DNA of 52,180 nt from Rheinheimera sp. 1928-s (GTDB lineage Bacteria > Pseudomonadota > Gammaproteobacteria > Enterobacterales > Alteromonadaceae): assembly GCF_029269265.1 (NCBI RefSeq), contig NZ_JARIXP010000005.1, positions 63,777 to 115,956 on the forward strand, in the 5' to 3' direction. How positions within the stretch are numbered: the stretch's first letter is position 1; every line of letters starts with the position of its first letter. The notes beneath the pieces were generated by a model that saw only the letters and a program-made list of their open reading frames with translations, was not told where the DNA came from and ran no database searches. Shown here piece after piece: positions 34,907 to 43,417 of the stretch. The position numbers and the translations under genes are program-made.

Positions 34907-37153
34907 TCAAGCTAAAAGCGCTACCCCACCTTTTAAGTTAAACACCAGTTCAAACCCTGCTCTGTTCAGCACTTTGGCGGCCAACAAACTACGATTACCT
35001 GAACGGCAAACCAGTAGGACAGGTTGTGGTGTTTTTGTGTGTTGATCAGCGACTTGCTGTACCAAGGCGGACAAAGGAACTTCTTTAGCAGCCAAGTCAG
35101 GTAAATACACTGACAAAGCGCCAGCGGCCTGCTCGTGAGCTTCACGCACATCCCAAATTTGCAAACCCGGATATTGCTGTATTAACGCCACAATCTGATG
35201 TTTATCAATTACAGCAGTTGCATCAGATACACAGACTTCCACCACGCCACAAAAATGCCCTGATTGCTGCTGTAGCCAGTCGGTTTGACGTTGTAACTCG
35301 CTTAACCACAGCTCTGCTGTATCTTCAGTATTCAGCACCTGTTGCAACACTGGCTGCTCCTGCAGCATCAGGTCCCAACGGGTGAAAAACCGCTGAGCAT
35401 AGTCATGACTGGAGACTAATAAGGTTTGAGCTTCTAATTGCTGCCCCAAAGCTCGTAAACTCTGGCGAAACGCCTGACTGTCTCCACCAGGTAAATCCAG
35501 TCGTCCAGTGCCTCCTGGCAGAATAAAATCGCCAACAAAAGCAAACTTTTGTTGCTGATGCTGCCGTACCAAAATAGTCACAGCTTCAGGACTATGGCCT
35601 GGAGTTGCCACAGTATCCAACTGATAAGACCCCATCTTCAGGCTGGTTTCGTCTAAAGGCCAGCCAAGGCTGTTGGTATTTACCGGGTTCAGTAAATCAG
35701 TTAACAAAGTAACCAACTCAGGCCGGGCCGAGGGATGGTCTTTGTGCAAATGAGTATCCAGAATAGCCCGTACTTTTAACTGATGGCCCTGCACTAAAAG
35801 CGCAATACGGCTGGCCAGGGCTAATGCAGCATCAATAATAATGACTTCTGAGGTCTCAGCCGACACCAGCAAATAGCTGCATAAATCTTCGTGTTTTAAC
35901 TGCACTAAGCCTGCTAAAGGCTGAAGCTCTGTGCTACTGGCATCACTTAATACCAAACAACAGGAATTGACCACCGCCTTTAATGCCAGAATAGCTTTGC
36001 AGGCCTGCTGACACTCTTCTGCAGTCATAGCCGGGCCAAAGGATAAACGGATAGCGCCCTGGCTGCGCCACAGCGGCAAACCCATCGCATTCAGCACAAA
36101 GCTGGTCGGAATTTTAGAGCTGCAAGCCGAACCCGAGCTGACACGAATACCAGCAGCATCAAACAAATCCATAATATCTTTGCTGGCAAAACCCGGCACA
36201 GAAAAGTTGATGGTGGTGGGCACTATATAAGGTTGGTCGCTATTGAGTACTAAATCAGGAAAAACCTGGCGTAATGCGAAAAGCAGTTGATCACGGTAAG
36301 TCCAAAGTTGTTGCTCAGACTGAAATACCGACCCTTCTTTTAATTTCAGTTGTTGGAAAATAGCCTGCAAAGCTGCAATACCTGGCAGGTTTTCAGTACC
36401 TGAACGCAAGCCACTCTCTTGCCCGCCACCAGCCAGCAACGGCTGGTAAGGTGTGCCTTTACGCAGATACAAAAAGCCTATACCTTTGGGTGCATAGAGT
36501 TTATGGCCACTAAAGGGTGCATAGTCTATGGTCATGTGCTCAAGCTGCAATGGCATTTTTCCAAGCGCCTGCACACAGTCCACCATCCACAGTACCTGCG
36601 GCGCGACGCTGCGAATAAGCTGCTGCAACGCGGTCAAATCCTGCTTTACACCTGTTTCATTATTCGCAGCCATAGTGCATATCAATAGGGTGTTGGGCAA
36701 TTCTTGTTGGATAAAATCAAAATCCAGCAAGCCATGCTGATCCACAGGAATAGCTTTAATAGTGGCGCCCAGCTGCAATACGTGATTCCAGTGTTCAAGG
36801 CTTTGAGGTACGGCTTTGTGCTCTGTGGCACCATACAGCAAGCTATAAGCAGGCCCTGTTTTTCCTGACATGCGTGCATGCAACAAGGCGGAGAAAATAG
36901 AACTTTGAATACCTTCGGTAGCTCCAGAGGTAAAGACGATATCGCCGGAACCAGCACCAATCAGCTGACGAGCGAGTTGTCTGGTGCTTTCCAGCTCAAC
37001 TTTGGCTTTAATACCAGTACTGTGGCTACTGCTTGGATTGCCAAAACATTGCTGCATCGTATGTTGCACCGCCGCAGCGGCGCAAGCCAGTACGGGAGTC
37101 GTGGCATTATTATCCAGATAAATTTCTTGTGGCCGGGTAGCAGGCTTTTGCAT
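34907..37153 (-). CDS. Cysteine desulfurase / persulfide dioxygenase-like MBL / rhodanese fusion
   Basis: A 748-residue three-domain protein (numbering here from the upstream ATG at 37165). Residues 15-385 are an IscS/NifS-type cysteine desulfurase: IYLDNNATTPV, PLP lysine Lys222 in SGHKLYAPKG and catalytic Cys348 in SSGSACSS. Residues about 400-640 are an ETHE1-like metallo-beta-lactamase fold: His472, His474, Asp476, His477 (HLHKDH), His524 (TPGHSP), Asp546 (FVGDF), the TGRLD motif and His587 (SSHDY). The C-terminus is a rhodanese with active Cys720 in VCRSGNRS. Together they could strip sulfur from cysteine and oxidise or transfer the persulfide. I start at 37153 because GGGG precedes it at a suitable distance. 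It is monocistronic, with no isc/suf genes nearby. Domain calls are firm; the joint reaction is inference. Confidence 0.9.
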   Translation of the reverse strand: MQKPATRPQEIYLDNNATTPVLACAAAAVQHTMQQCFGNPSSSHSTGIKAKVELESTRQLARQLIGAGSGDIVFTSGATEGIQSSIFSALLHARMSGKTGPAYSLLYGATEHKAVPQSLEHWNHVLQLGATIKAIPVDQHGLLDFDFIQQELPNTLLICTMAANNETGVKQDLTALQQLIRSVAPQVLWMVDCVQALGKMPLQLEHMTIDYAPFSGHKLYAPKGIGFLYLRKGTPYQPLLAGGGQESGLRSGTENLPGIAALQAIFQQLKLKEGSVFQSEQQLWTYRDQLLFALRQVFPDLVLNSDQPYIVPTTINFSVPGFASKDIMDLFDAAGIRVSSGSACSSKIPTSFVLNAMGLPLWRSQGAIRLSFGPAMTAEECQQACKAILALKAVVNSCCLVLSDASSTELQPLAGLVQLKHEDLCSYLLVSAETSEVIIIDAALALASRIALLVQGHQLKVRAILDTHLHKDHPSARPELVTLLTDLLNPVNTNSLGWPLDETSLKMGSYQLDTVATPGHSPEAVTILVRQHQQQKFAFVGDFILPGGTGRLDLPGGDSQAFRQSLRALGQQLEAQTLLVSSHDYAQRFFTRWDLMLQEQPVLQQVLNTEDTAELWLSELQRQTDWLQQQSGHFCGVVEVCVSDATAVIDKHQIVALIQQYPGLQIWDVREAHEQAAGALSVYLPDLAAKEVPLSALVQQVADQHTKTPQPVLLVCRSGNRSLLAAKVLNRAGFELVFNLKGGVALLA

Positions 37154-37174
37154 GGTTCGCCCCATATAACTAAA

Positions 37175-37204
37175 GGTTATATTATATATGGCAATATAAT
37201 AACC
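37175..37204 (-). promoter_or_regulatory. AT-rich inverted repeat overlapping the fusion gene promoter
   Basis: GGTTAT arms at both ends enclose near-symmetric TATATT/AATATA blocks (one-base bulge). The element contains TATAAT on the minus strand, a good -10 box, 22 to 51 bp before the start at 37153. A repressor bound here would block the promoter. The -35 match is weak, which fits a regulated promoter. Confidence 0.45.
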
Positions 37205-37260
37205 AGCCCCACCTGTTGTGGCAAGGCTGCAGGGGATAAGTATCTTCAGCGCTAAAACAG

Positions 37261-37282
37261 GAAACCGCCTTTCGGCGGTTTC
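37261..37282 (-). terminator. Terminator after fadR
   Basis: GAAACCGCC, loop TTTC, GGCGGTTTC: a 9-bp perfect stem 3 bp beyond the fadR stop. The minus-strand tail has only a weak T-run (TGTTTT). Confidence 0.7.
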
Positions 37283-37285
37283 AGA

Positions 37286-38005
37286 TTACTCGATTAAATC
37301 TTTTGGAATTTGTGAGCGTAAGCCAGCCCAGATTTTTCCACTTTCTTTACCGTACTTACGTACCGCAAACACCACTTCGTCATGTTTACCGGCTTCAGCA
37401 TATTGCTTCAACTGGTTGTAATACTGACGAGCCAGTTCACGGGCTTCAGCCGATGAGAAGTAAAAACGTGCGATTTTGTTATACAGACCACGGAAGCCAT
37501 TTAAAATCAGCACATAAATGCGATTCGAGGAATGCAGCGCCATTTCATGGTTCAGGTTGTAGTCAAAAGCTGCAAAAGCTTCAGCTGTGTCTGCCAAATC
37601 TTCAGCACCTGCAAAAGATGCAATCACCTGTTCTTTATGAGTTTTAATGGCACCACGAATGTAAATGGCGCTGATATTGGTGCGGGCAGACAACAACTCG
37701 TCTACCAGCTCAGGCATGCGCTCTTCATCTAAACGAGCCAGAGTTTCCAGAATATTTAACCCTGAGGTTTCCCAGAAATTATTTACTTTGGTTGGTTTGC
37801 CGTGCTGAATAGTCAGCCAGCCATCACGGGCTAAACGTTGTAATACTTCACGCAAGGTAGTACGGGTCACCCCAATCAGCTCTGACAGTTCACGCTCAGC
37901 CGGCAGAATGGAACCTGGAGCAAATTTGCCATTCCAGATGGACTCAACAATATATTCTTCAGCAAAACCAGCTGGGCTTTGCGCTTTAATTAAATTCATA
38001 GTCAT
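37286..38005 (-). CDS. fadR: Fatty acid metabolism regulator FadR
   Basis: A 239-residue GntR-family regulator that represses fatty-acid degradation genes and activates fabA/fabB until long-chain acyl-CoA releases it. The DNA-binding half (residues about 8-75) is almost the same as in E. coli Fad[31 protein letters not shown] and [26 protein letters not shown]. The C-terminal FCD-like acyl-CoA domain is more divergent. ATG codons at residues 1 and 3 are both possible and neither has a clear Shine-Dalgarno. It is divergent from dsbB; nhaB, which often stands between them, is missing. Confidence 0.96.
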   Translation of the reverse strand: MTMNLIKAQSPAGFAEEYIVESIWNGKFAPGSILPAERELSELIGVTRTTLREVLQRLARDGWLTIQHGKPTKVNNFWETSGLNILETLARLDEERMPELVDELLSARTNISAIYIRGAIKTHKEQVIASFAGAEDLADTAEAFAAFDYNLNHEMALHSSNRIYVLILNGFRGLYNKIARFYFSSAEARELARQYYNQLKQYAEAGKHDEVVFAVRKYGKESGKIWAGLRSQIPKDLIE

Positions 38006-38187
38006 GCGGAGGGGCCCGTTGTCATTATTATAATGTCAGATAAATGGCACTGATTGTACCAGAGACAAAGCAGTTAACAAGCTATGGATTAAAAATAGCT
38101 GTTCGACGTGCTGTGGGTTGTCTTTCGGCTGTTTTTGCCTTAGATTGACCGACTTATAGTTTTGTTTTATCAAACAAAGGGATCCGA

Positions 38188-38721
38188 ATGTTATCCAGTC
38201 TGGCAAAATGGTCAAAACAACGATCGGCATGGCTCGTTTTAGCTCTGTCAGCCACGGTGTTGTTAGGTCTGGCGTTGTACTTTCAATATCAGATGAATTT
38301 ACAGCCTTGCATGTTATGTGTTTATGCCAGAGCGGCGTTAACAGGTGTGATTTTAGCAGCCCTGATCGCGTTGATCTCACCGACTAATGGTTTGTTGCGC
38401 TGGATAGCTTTATTCACTTTTAGTGCGAGTTCGGTTTGGGGTTTTATGATCACCCAGGAACACATAGGCGTAGAAGAGCTGGTGCAATCCGGTGGTTTAT
38501 ATACCTGCAGTTTGTTTCCTGAATTCCCGCTGGGTTTGCCTTTAGATAAATGGTTTCCGGAAGTTTTTAATCCAACAGGTATGTGTGGTGATATAGCCTG
38601 GCGTTTTATGGATCTTTCCATGCCTGTCTGGACTCGGGTTATTTTTGTGGTGTATACCCTGCTGTCACTGATGTTAATTTTCAGCCAGTTTAAGAAGAAA
38701 AAATACAATCCATACGACTAA
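38188..38721 (+). CDS. dsbB: Disulfide bond formation protein DsbB
   Basis: A 177-residue inner-membrane protein that reoxidises DsbA and passes electrons to quinones. Four membrane segments are visible. The two periplasmic cysteine pairs are Cys41-Cys44 (PCMLCVY) and Cys107/Cys133 (LYTCSLF...GMCGD). Arg48, the usual quinone-site arginine, follows the first pair. AAGGGA lies before the ATG. The stop is followed after one base by the second 29-bp inverted repeat. Confidence 0.95.
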   Translation: MLSSLAKWSKQRSAWLVLALSATVLLGLALYFQYQMNLQPCMLCVYARAALTGVILAALIALISPTNGLLRWIALFTFSASSVWGFMITQEHIGVEELVQSGGLYTCSLFPEFPLGLPLDKWFPEVFNPTGMCGDIAWRFMDLSMPVWTRVIFVVYTLLSLMLIFSQFKKKKYNPYD

Positions 38722-38722
38722 T

Positions 38723-38781
38723 AAAAATGGGGTCAGATCACATTATTTGCCTGGCAAATAATGTGATCTGACCCCATTTTT
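38723..38781. repeat. Perfect 29-bp inverted repeat of the GGGTCAGA family, second copy
   Basis: The arms are 29 bp with a one-base centre, fully complementary. They are identical to the 16916-16974 copy except for one base per arm near the centre (TTTGCC/GGCAAA instead of TTGGCC/GGCCAA), so pairing is kept by a compensating change. It lies between convergent dsbB and fklB, 1 bp and 7 bp from their stops. Confidence 0.9.
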
Positions 38782-38788
38782 AATTCAA

Positions 38789-39409
38789 TTAGCTAATGAT
38801 AGCTAACAGTTCTACGTCAAAGACTAAAGTGCTGAATGGAGCAATTTTGCCACCAGCGCCACGCTCACCGTAAGCCAGGTTGTGTGGAATAGTTAAACGT
38901 AACTTGGTGCCAACTGGCATCAGTTGCAGCGCTTCAGTCCAGCCGGCGATCACGCCAGATACCGGGAATTCAGCCGGCTGACCACGGTCGTACGAACTGT
39001 CAAACACAGTACCGTCAATTAAAGTGCCGTGGTAATGCGTACGTACTGTAGAAGCTTTAGTTGGCTTCTCGCCTTCACCTTGTACTAATACTTCGTACTG
39101 TAAACCGGAGGCAGTGACTGTCACACCTGGCTTTTTCGCATTTTCAGCAAGGAAAGCTTCACCAGCGCCGGCTAAAGCTTTGGCTTGTTCTTCTTGTTGT
39201 TCCTGCATACGCTGGCTGATCACCTGGAAAGCAGCACCAATTTGCTGTTCAGATACTTCTGGTTCGTCTCCCTGGAAAGCAGCAGCTAAACCTGCGGCTA
39301 CAGCCAGAATGTCCAAACCGTCAAACGGGTTATCAGCCAGTTGCTGACCCATTTGCAGACCTATGCCATAACTGGCGTGTTGCTCTAAGCTGGTAAATTT
39401 AGTAGACAT
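38789..39409 (-). CDS. fklB: FKBP-type peptidyl-prolyl isomerase, FklB type
   Basis: A 206-residue rotamase that isomerises proline peptide bonds. The N-terminal helical dimerisation domain (SLEQHASYGIGLQMGQQL) matches E. coli FklB. The FKBP domain covers about residues 105-206, with HYHGTLIDGTVFDSSYDRG, FPVSGVIAGWTEAL and PHNLAYGERGAGGKIAPFSTLVFDVELL. The frame extends upstream to 39436, but the ATG at 39409 has AAGTGA before it and matches the family start. There is no signal peptide, so it is cytoplasmic. Confidence 0.93.
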   Translation of the reverse strand: MSTKFTSLEQHASYGIGLQMGQQLADNPFDGLDILAVAAGLAAAFQGDEPEVSEQQIGAAFQVISQRMQEQQEEQAKALAGAGEAFLAENAKKPGVTVTASGLQYEVLVQGEGEKPTKASTVRTHYHGTLIDGTVFDSSYDRGQPAEFPVSGVIAGWTEALQLMPVGTKLRLTIPHNLAYGERGAGGKIAPFSTLVFDVELLAIIS

Positions 39410-39496
39410 AAAGTTCACTTGTAGTTTGGCGCACAAAGCGCGTTGTAGAAGCGCAAATCAAATTCGGCTTCAGTTTCAACCTGATACATCATCAGA

Positions 39497-39775
39497 TCAC
39501 GAAAGTTGTTGTAGCTGCTGCCATAGACCTAACACTAAGTGTTGATCCTGCTCTGTCAGCTCACCACCGGCAATGGCCAAATCCAGACTTTGCTGTACAG
39601 TGCCCGCAAGTTCAGCGCGCTCAAATTGCTGCTCTGTCAGCTCTAAACGGCCCACAGCTAAATCAAAATGGCCACGTAAATAACCACCGGCAAATAATTC
39701 ATCATCACTGGCTTGTTGCACCATTGCATCTAAAAAATGGGCAACCTGCTGAATATAGGCCTGAACGTCCTGCAT
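39497..39775 (-). CDS. yfcL: YfcL family protein
   Basis: A 92-residue protein matching E. coli YfcL, most clearly in ASDDELFAGGYLRGHFDLAV and the C-terminal GELTEQDQ segment. The function of the family is unknown. It starts 2 bp after the stop of the ATP-NAD kinase-like gene, so the two are translationally linked. Its placement near aroC and prmB mirrors the enterobacterial neighbourhood. Confidence 0.9.
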   Translation of the reverse strand: MQDVQAYIQQVAHFLDAMVQQASDDELFAGGYLRGHFDLAVGRLELTEQQFERAELAGTVQQSLDLAIAGGELTEQDQHLVLGLWQQLQQLS

Positions 39776-39777
39776 TT

Positions 39778-40935
39778 TTACTCCTCCAGACCTAGTCTGT
39801 ACATCACATAATCGTTGTAACCGACCAGCACAGGGATCAGTCCCTGTAATTGCTGATCAAGGCTTGCGTCCCCAGTGTCAGCCAATAAAGGCCGGCCTTC
39901 AAGCTGCTGTAATTTCGTCTTCGTGGCGACTAAACAAATATTAGCGCGGCCCACGGCGCGAATAACAGCAGGGCTTAACTGCTGATTCCCCCGGCCAAAC
40001 ACATGACCCTGCCCGCCTATTAAGGTGATCACCAGTTTGCTTGGGTAATCCTGCACCAGTGCCAGCAGCTCTGTGGCTGTGACATCGGACGCAATCAGCC
40101 TGCCATTTTCAACCACGTCTACGCCTAATAAGGTATTAGGCAAATCCAGTTCTTTCATCACAGCGGCAACAGTAGAGCCTGAGCCCATCACATAACGCAC
40201 GTCATCGTCCATGGTGCTTGCTATGTAGGCCGCTAAATCATCCAGCACTAGCTCTTCTGCTTCTTTGCCGCCGTTTTTCACACTTTGGATATAACGCAGC
40301 TCGGCTGGAATACGCATTTCACCAAAACGTTTAGCGCGCACTATGCCTTGGCGAAAGGCGGTTTCGTCTATATCCATCACCGCGGCTTCAGTTAAGGTGA
40401 CTAATTCGCCTTTGACTAGCTGGGCTATGACTTTACCAGCTGCCGAAGGGCTGATGGCATAAACACCGGAGTGAATTTTACAACCTGCTGGCACACCGAG
40501 CACAGTAGCTCGCTCGCCGACCGCAGCACAGATATTGCGGGCTGTGCCATCGCCACCGGCAAATAACAACAAATCCACGCCCTGCTCTGCTATGGCAGTA
40601 GCAGCTTGTTCGGTATCTTCTGCAGAGGTCTTGCTGGATTCTGGCGTATAACAGATCTGATAATGAAATCCTAAAGATGCCAATAAATCAGCGCCCATAG
40701 CGCCAGCAACCGTCAGTATTTGTAGCTGCTCTTTCAGAGGTAACAACTGCTCTAAGGCCAAAGCGGTTTTATTTTGTGCCTGAGGCACAGCCCCTAATGC
40801 CAGAGCTTGCTCCACTACGCCATCGCTACCTTTAAGCGCGACAGCACCACCTACTCCGGCTACAGGATTGATAATTAAACCTAAACGAAACAGACTGGCC
40901 ACAACACCCTCTACAGCGTAAAAAAAACGCCGCAT
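39778..40935 (-). CDS. ATP-NAD kinase/AcoX-like family protein
   Basis: A 385-residue protein of the NAD kinase-like superfamily. The nucleotide-binding start LGLIINPVAGVGG and the diagnostic LLFAGGDGTARNI (GGDG) are visible. It is longer than NadK and carries a C-terminal extension with GQGHVFGRGNQQLSP, as in AcoX-related proteins. The substrate is unknown. The ATG at 40935 has AAGG upstream. A GTG at 40902 preceded by GAGG is an equally plausible start and would remove eleven poorly conserved residues. It is probably cotranscribed with yfcL. Confidence 0.85.
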   Translation of the reverse strand: MRRFFYAVEGVVASLFRLGLIINPVAGVGGAVALKGSDGVVEQALALGAVPQAQNKTALALEQLLPLKEQLQILTVAGAMGADLLASLGFHYQICYTPESSKTSAEDTEQAATAIAEQGVDLLLFAGGDGTARNICAAVGERATVLGVPAGCKIHSGVYAISPSAAGKVIAQLVKGELVTLTEAAVMDIDETAFRQGIVRAKRFGEMRIPAELRYIQSVKNGGKEAEELVLDDLAAYIASTMDDDVRYVMGSGSTVAAVMKELDLPNTLLGVDVVENGRLIASDVTATELLALVQDYPSKLVITLIGGQGHVFGRGNQQLSPAVIRAVGRANICLVATKTKLQQLEGRPLLADTGDASLDQQLQGLIPVLVGYNDYVMYRLGLEE

Positions 40936-40981
40936 TGTAGCCTTTTACGCCTGCAATGCCCAGCAGGAACTCAATACTGCG

Positions 40982-42145
40982 CTAAAGGTTTTGCTGTTGT
41001 CGCAAGGTTTTTGGCAAAGAAAAGGCCATTAAGGTGGCGCCTAAAGCCGCCACTGCAGCACTGACAAAAGTTAAAGTAGCGCCTGGTCCGTCAGCCCATA
41101 GTACCCCGGCACAATAAGCTCCTATAGCACCACCGCCGCCATACACTACACCAGCATACAAAGCCTGGCCCCGGCTGCGCTGCGCTGGTGCAAAAAAGCT
41201 CTGAATAAACTGCATAGCGCAGCTGTGCGCCAAGGCAAAACTGGCTGCATGAAACAACATACTAAACGCCAGCCAATACCAGTGCTCTGCCAGATAAGCC
41301 ACAATCAACCAGCGTACTATGGTCAGGCCGTAACAAAAGGTCAACAAAACACGGTAGCTAAAGCGGTTCAGCACTTTGCCTGCATAAAAAAACGCGATAA
41401 TTTCCGCCAGTACAGCCAGGGCTATCATCAAACCAGAGGTGACACCGCTGTAGCCTAAATCGCGGCAATACAAAATAAAGAAACCGTAAAAAGGCGCAAA
41501 ACTGATTTGCATTAAAAAAGTCGCAGCCATAAAACGTAAAAACACCGGATGCTTAAACAGAGTTCTGAAGCGGATAGACTGCTGCCCTTCGGTGTTTTTC
41601 ATCGTAAAAGACGGAAGTAAAAACAAAGTGCCAAGCAGCAAAGCCAGAAAAACCGTCGCGCCCCAGGGTAAGAATTCGGAGCCAAAATATTGCAACAACA
41701 ACCCACCCAGCATGACGACCACTATGTAACCCACACTGCCAAAACTGCGCACCCGGCCATAAACGCTACTGTCATTATTCAGATAGTGAAAAGCACTGAC
41801 TTCCAACTGAGGCAAAATCGCAGTCCAGAATAAGCTGAATAAACCAAGACCAAATACCAAAGGCCAATAACCCAGATCAACATAGCTGCTGAGCCAGCCA
41901 ATGGACGCCAGCACAGCGCCAAAGCGCATAACGCTGATTGGATCGCCTTTACGCTCCACTACCATAGCCCACAAGCTCGGGCCAATAATACGAGTGGTGG
42001 TGACTATCGCCAGCAGCAAACCTATATCGTGAGAATTAAAACCGCGGCCATCGAGAAACATCGGCAGGTAAGGTACAAAAATGCCCAACACAGCAAAATA
42101 GGCAAAGTAAGCAAGTCCCAGGGCTGGGGTGGTGGCAAGTTTCAT
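40982..42145 (-). CDS. MFS transporter, HcaT-like (MFS_1_like)
   Basis: A 387-residue inner-membrane permease with twelve predicted helices. The start LGLAYFAYFAVLGIFVPYLP and the DGRGFNSHDIGLLLA loop are typical of the 3-phenylpropionate permease (HcaT)/nucleoside-proton-like group. The loop between helices 2 and 3 (SLWAMVVERKGDP) carries a variant of the MFS motif A. The substrate cannot be assigned. The ATG directly touches the stem of a 12-bp hairpin, and no Shine-Dalgarno is free upstream, so expression may be low or controlled at translation. Confidence 0.87.
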   Translation of the reverse strand: MKLATTPALGLAYFAYFAVLGIFVPYLPMFLDGRGFNSHDIGLLLAIVTTTRIIGPSLWAMVVERKGDPISVMRFGAVLASIGWLSSYVDLGYWPLVFGLGLFSLFWTAILPQLEVSAFHYLNNDSSVYGRVRSFGSVGYIVVVMLGGLLLQYFGSEFLPWGATVFLALLLGTLFLLPSFTMKNTEGQQSIRFRTLFKHPVFLRFMAATFLMQISFAPFYGFFILYCRDLGYSGVTSGLMIALAVLAEIIAFFYAGKVLNRFSYRVLLTFCYGLTIVRWLIVAYLAEHWYWLAFSMLFHAASFALAHSCAMQFIQSFFAPAQRSRGQALYAGVVYGGGGAIGAYCAGVLWADGPGATLTFVSAAVAALGATLMAFSLPKTLRQQQNL

Positions 42146-42171
42146 GGGGTCAGAGCCTTGGCTCTGACCCC
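42146..42171. repeat. GGGGTCAGAGCC hairpin abutting the MFS start codon
   Basis: A 12-bp perfect inverted repeat with two central Ts. On the minus strand its stem ends at the base before the MFS ATG. AAGG, the only Shine-Dalgarno-like run, sits at the loop about ten bases from the ATG. It belongs to the GGGTCAGA family and forms a pair with 42236-42261, 64 bp away. Confidence 0.8.
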
Positions 42172-42235
42172 TTAGTTATAAAGGACAGAGCAAAATTACA
42201 TTTGAAAACACAAATCTGTTTGGTTCTTAGATAAA

Positions 42236-42261
42236 AGGGTCAGAGCTTAAGCTCTGACCCT
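42236..42261. repeat. Perfect 26-bp palindrome of the GGGTCAGA family after aroC
   Basis: AGGGTCAGAGCTT joined directly to its exact complement. It lies 3 bp past the aroC stop and can form a stable hairpin, so it may terminate or protect the aroC transcript. Confidence 0.8.
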
Positions 42262-42264
42262 ATA

Positions 42265-43365
42265 CTACGGCTGCCTTGCTATATCTGGTGTTGTGACGAC
42301 CACATCAGCATTTTGTGCTCTGTGGCGCAGGAAATGATCCATCAGCACTATCGCCAGCATCGCCTCAGCAATAGGCACTGCACGAATGCCGACACAAGGG
42401 TCGTGGCGGCCTTTGGTGATCATTTCTGTTTCTTCACCGCTGGTGGTAATAGTTTTACCGGGAATGCTGATACTGGAGGTAGGTTTTAACGCAATACTGA
42501 CATTAATATCCTGACCCGACGTAATACCACCTAAAGTGCCACCAGCATGATTAGCGCTAAAGCCTTCTAAGCGCAGTTCATCGCGATGGGTCGAGCCACG
42601 CTGTTCTACCACAGCAAAACCATCGCCAATTTCAACGGCTTTGACGGCATTGATGCTCATCATGGCATGGGCGATATCTGCATCAATCCGGTCGAATACA
42701 GGTTCACCCCAACCTACAGGCACACCGGACGCCACTACATTAATACGGGCACCAACTGAATCACCGTCTTTTTTCAGTTGACGCATATACTCATCTAACT
42801 GCTCCAGCACATCGACATCAGGACAGAAAAAAGCGTTTTGCTCGACCTGATCCCAATCCAGCTTTTGTGCCTTCACAGGGCCAAGCTGCGCCAGATAACC
42901 ACGAATTTCGATACCAAACTTAGCCTTTAAGTACTGCTTGGCGATAGCACCTGCCGCCACTCGAACCGCAGTTTCACGGGCGGATGAACGGCCACCACCA
43001 CGGTAATCGCGAATACCGAATTTATGCCAGTAGGTGTAATCCGCATGACCTGGACGGAACAAGTCTTTAATGGCTGAATAATCCTGTGAACGCTGATCAG
43101 TATTTTCAATCAACAAGCCTATGGATGCGCCTGTGCTATAGCCTTCAAACACGCCAGATAAAATTTTGACGATATCGTCTTCGCGACGTGCTGTGGTGTA
43201 ACGTGAAGTGCCGGGTTTGCGTCTGTCCAGCTCAAGCTGAATTTGCTCCAAATCGAGCTTTAAGCCAGGCGGCAAACCATCCACTATGCCACCAATGGCC
43301 GGGCCATGGCTTTCACCAAAGGTGGTCACTTTAAATAGTTGGCCTATAGAATTACCCGACATCAT
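42265..43365 (-). CDS. aroC: Chorismate synthase
   Basis: The last shikimate-pathway enzyme, turning EPSP into chorismate with reduced FMN. It has 366 residues, the usual length. Signatures are visible: [18 protein letters not shown], the [11 protein letters not shown] motif, the central [13 protein letters not shown] loop and [17 protein letters not shown]. Two adjacent ATGs (43365 and 43362) follow AGGGGTGA; either may start. It lies 52 bp downstream of prmB on the same strand, the conserved prmB-aroC order. Chorismate made here feeds PabB, encoded at 8.0 kb. Confidence 0.97.
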   Translation of the reverse strand: MMSGNSIGQLFKVTTFGESHGPAIGGIVDGLPPGLKLDLEQIQLELDRRKPGTSRYTTARREDDIVKILSGVFEGYSTGASIGLLIENTDQRSQDYSAIKDLFRPGHADYTYWHKFGIRDYRGGGRSSARETAVRVAAGAIAKQYLKAKFGIEIRGYLAQLGPVKAQKLDWDQVEQNAFFCPDVDVLEQLDEYMRQLKKDGDSVGARINVVASGVPVGWGEPVFDRIDADIAHAMMSINAVKAVEIGDGFAVVEQRGSTHRDELRLEGFSANHAGGTLGGITSGQDINVSIALKPTSSISIPGKTITTSGEETEMITKGRHDPCVGIRAVPIAEAMLAIVLMDHFLRHRAQNADVVVTTPDIARQP

Positions 43366-43417
43366 TCACCCCTGCGTATCTTTGTATTTTTTGAAAATTA
43401 AGCTTTTAAACTGTGTT

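Noticed and set aside
34907-37153. Possibility that the sulfur fusion is an assembly error joining separate genes
   Set aside because: The frame is continuous, linkers of normal length separate intact domains and no internal start with ribosome site was seen; fusion is the simplest reading.
42146-42261. Pair of hairpins considered as ends of an insertion sequence
   Set aside because: Only 64 bp lie between them and no transposase is encoded, so at most it is a non-autonomous repeat pair.
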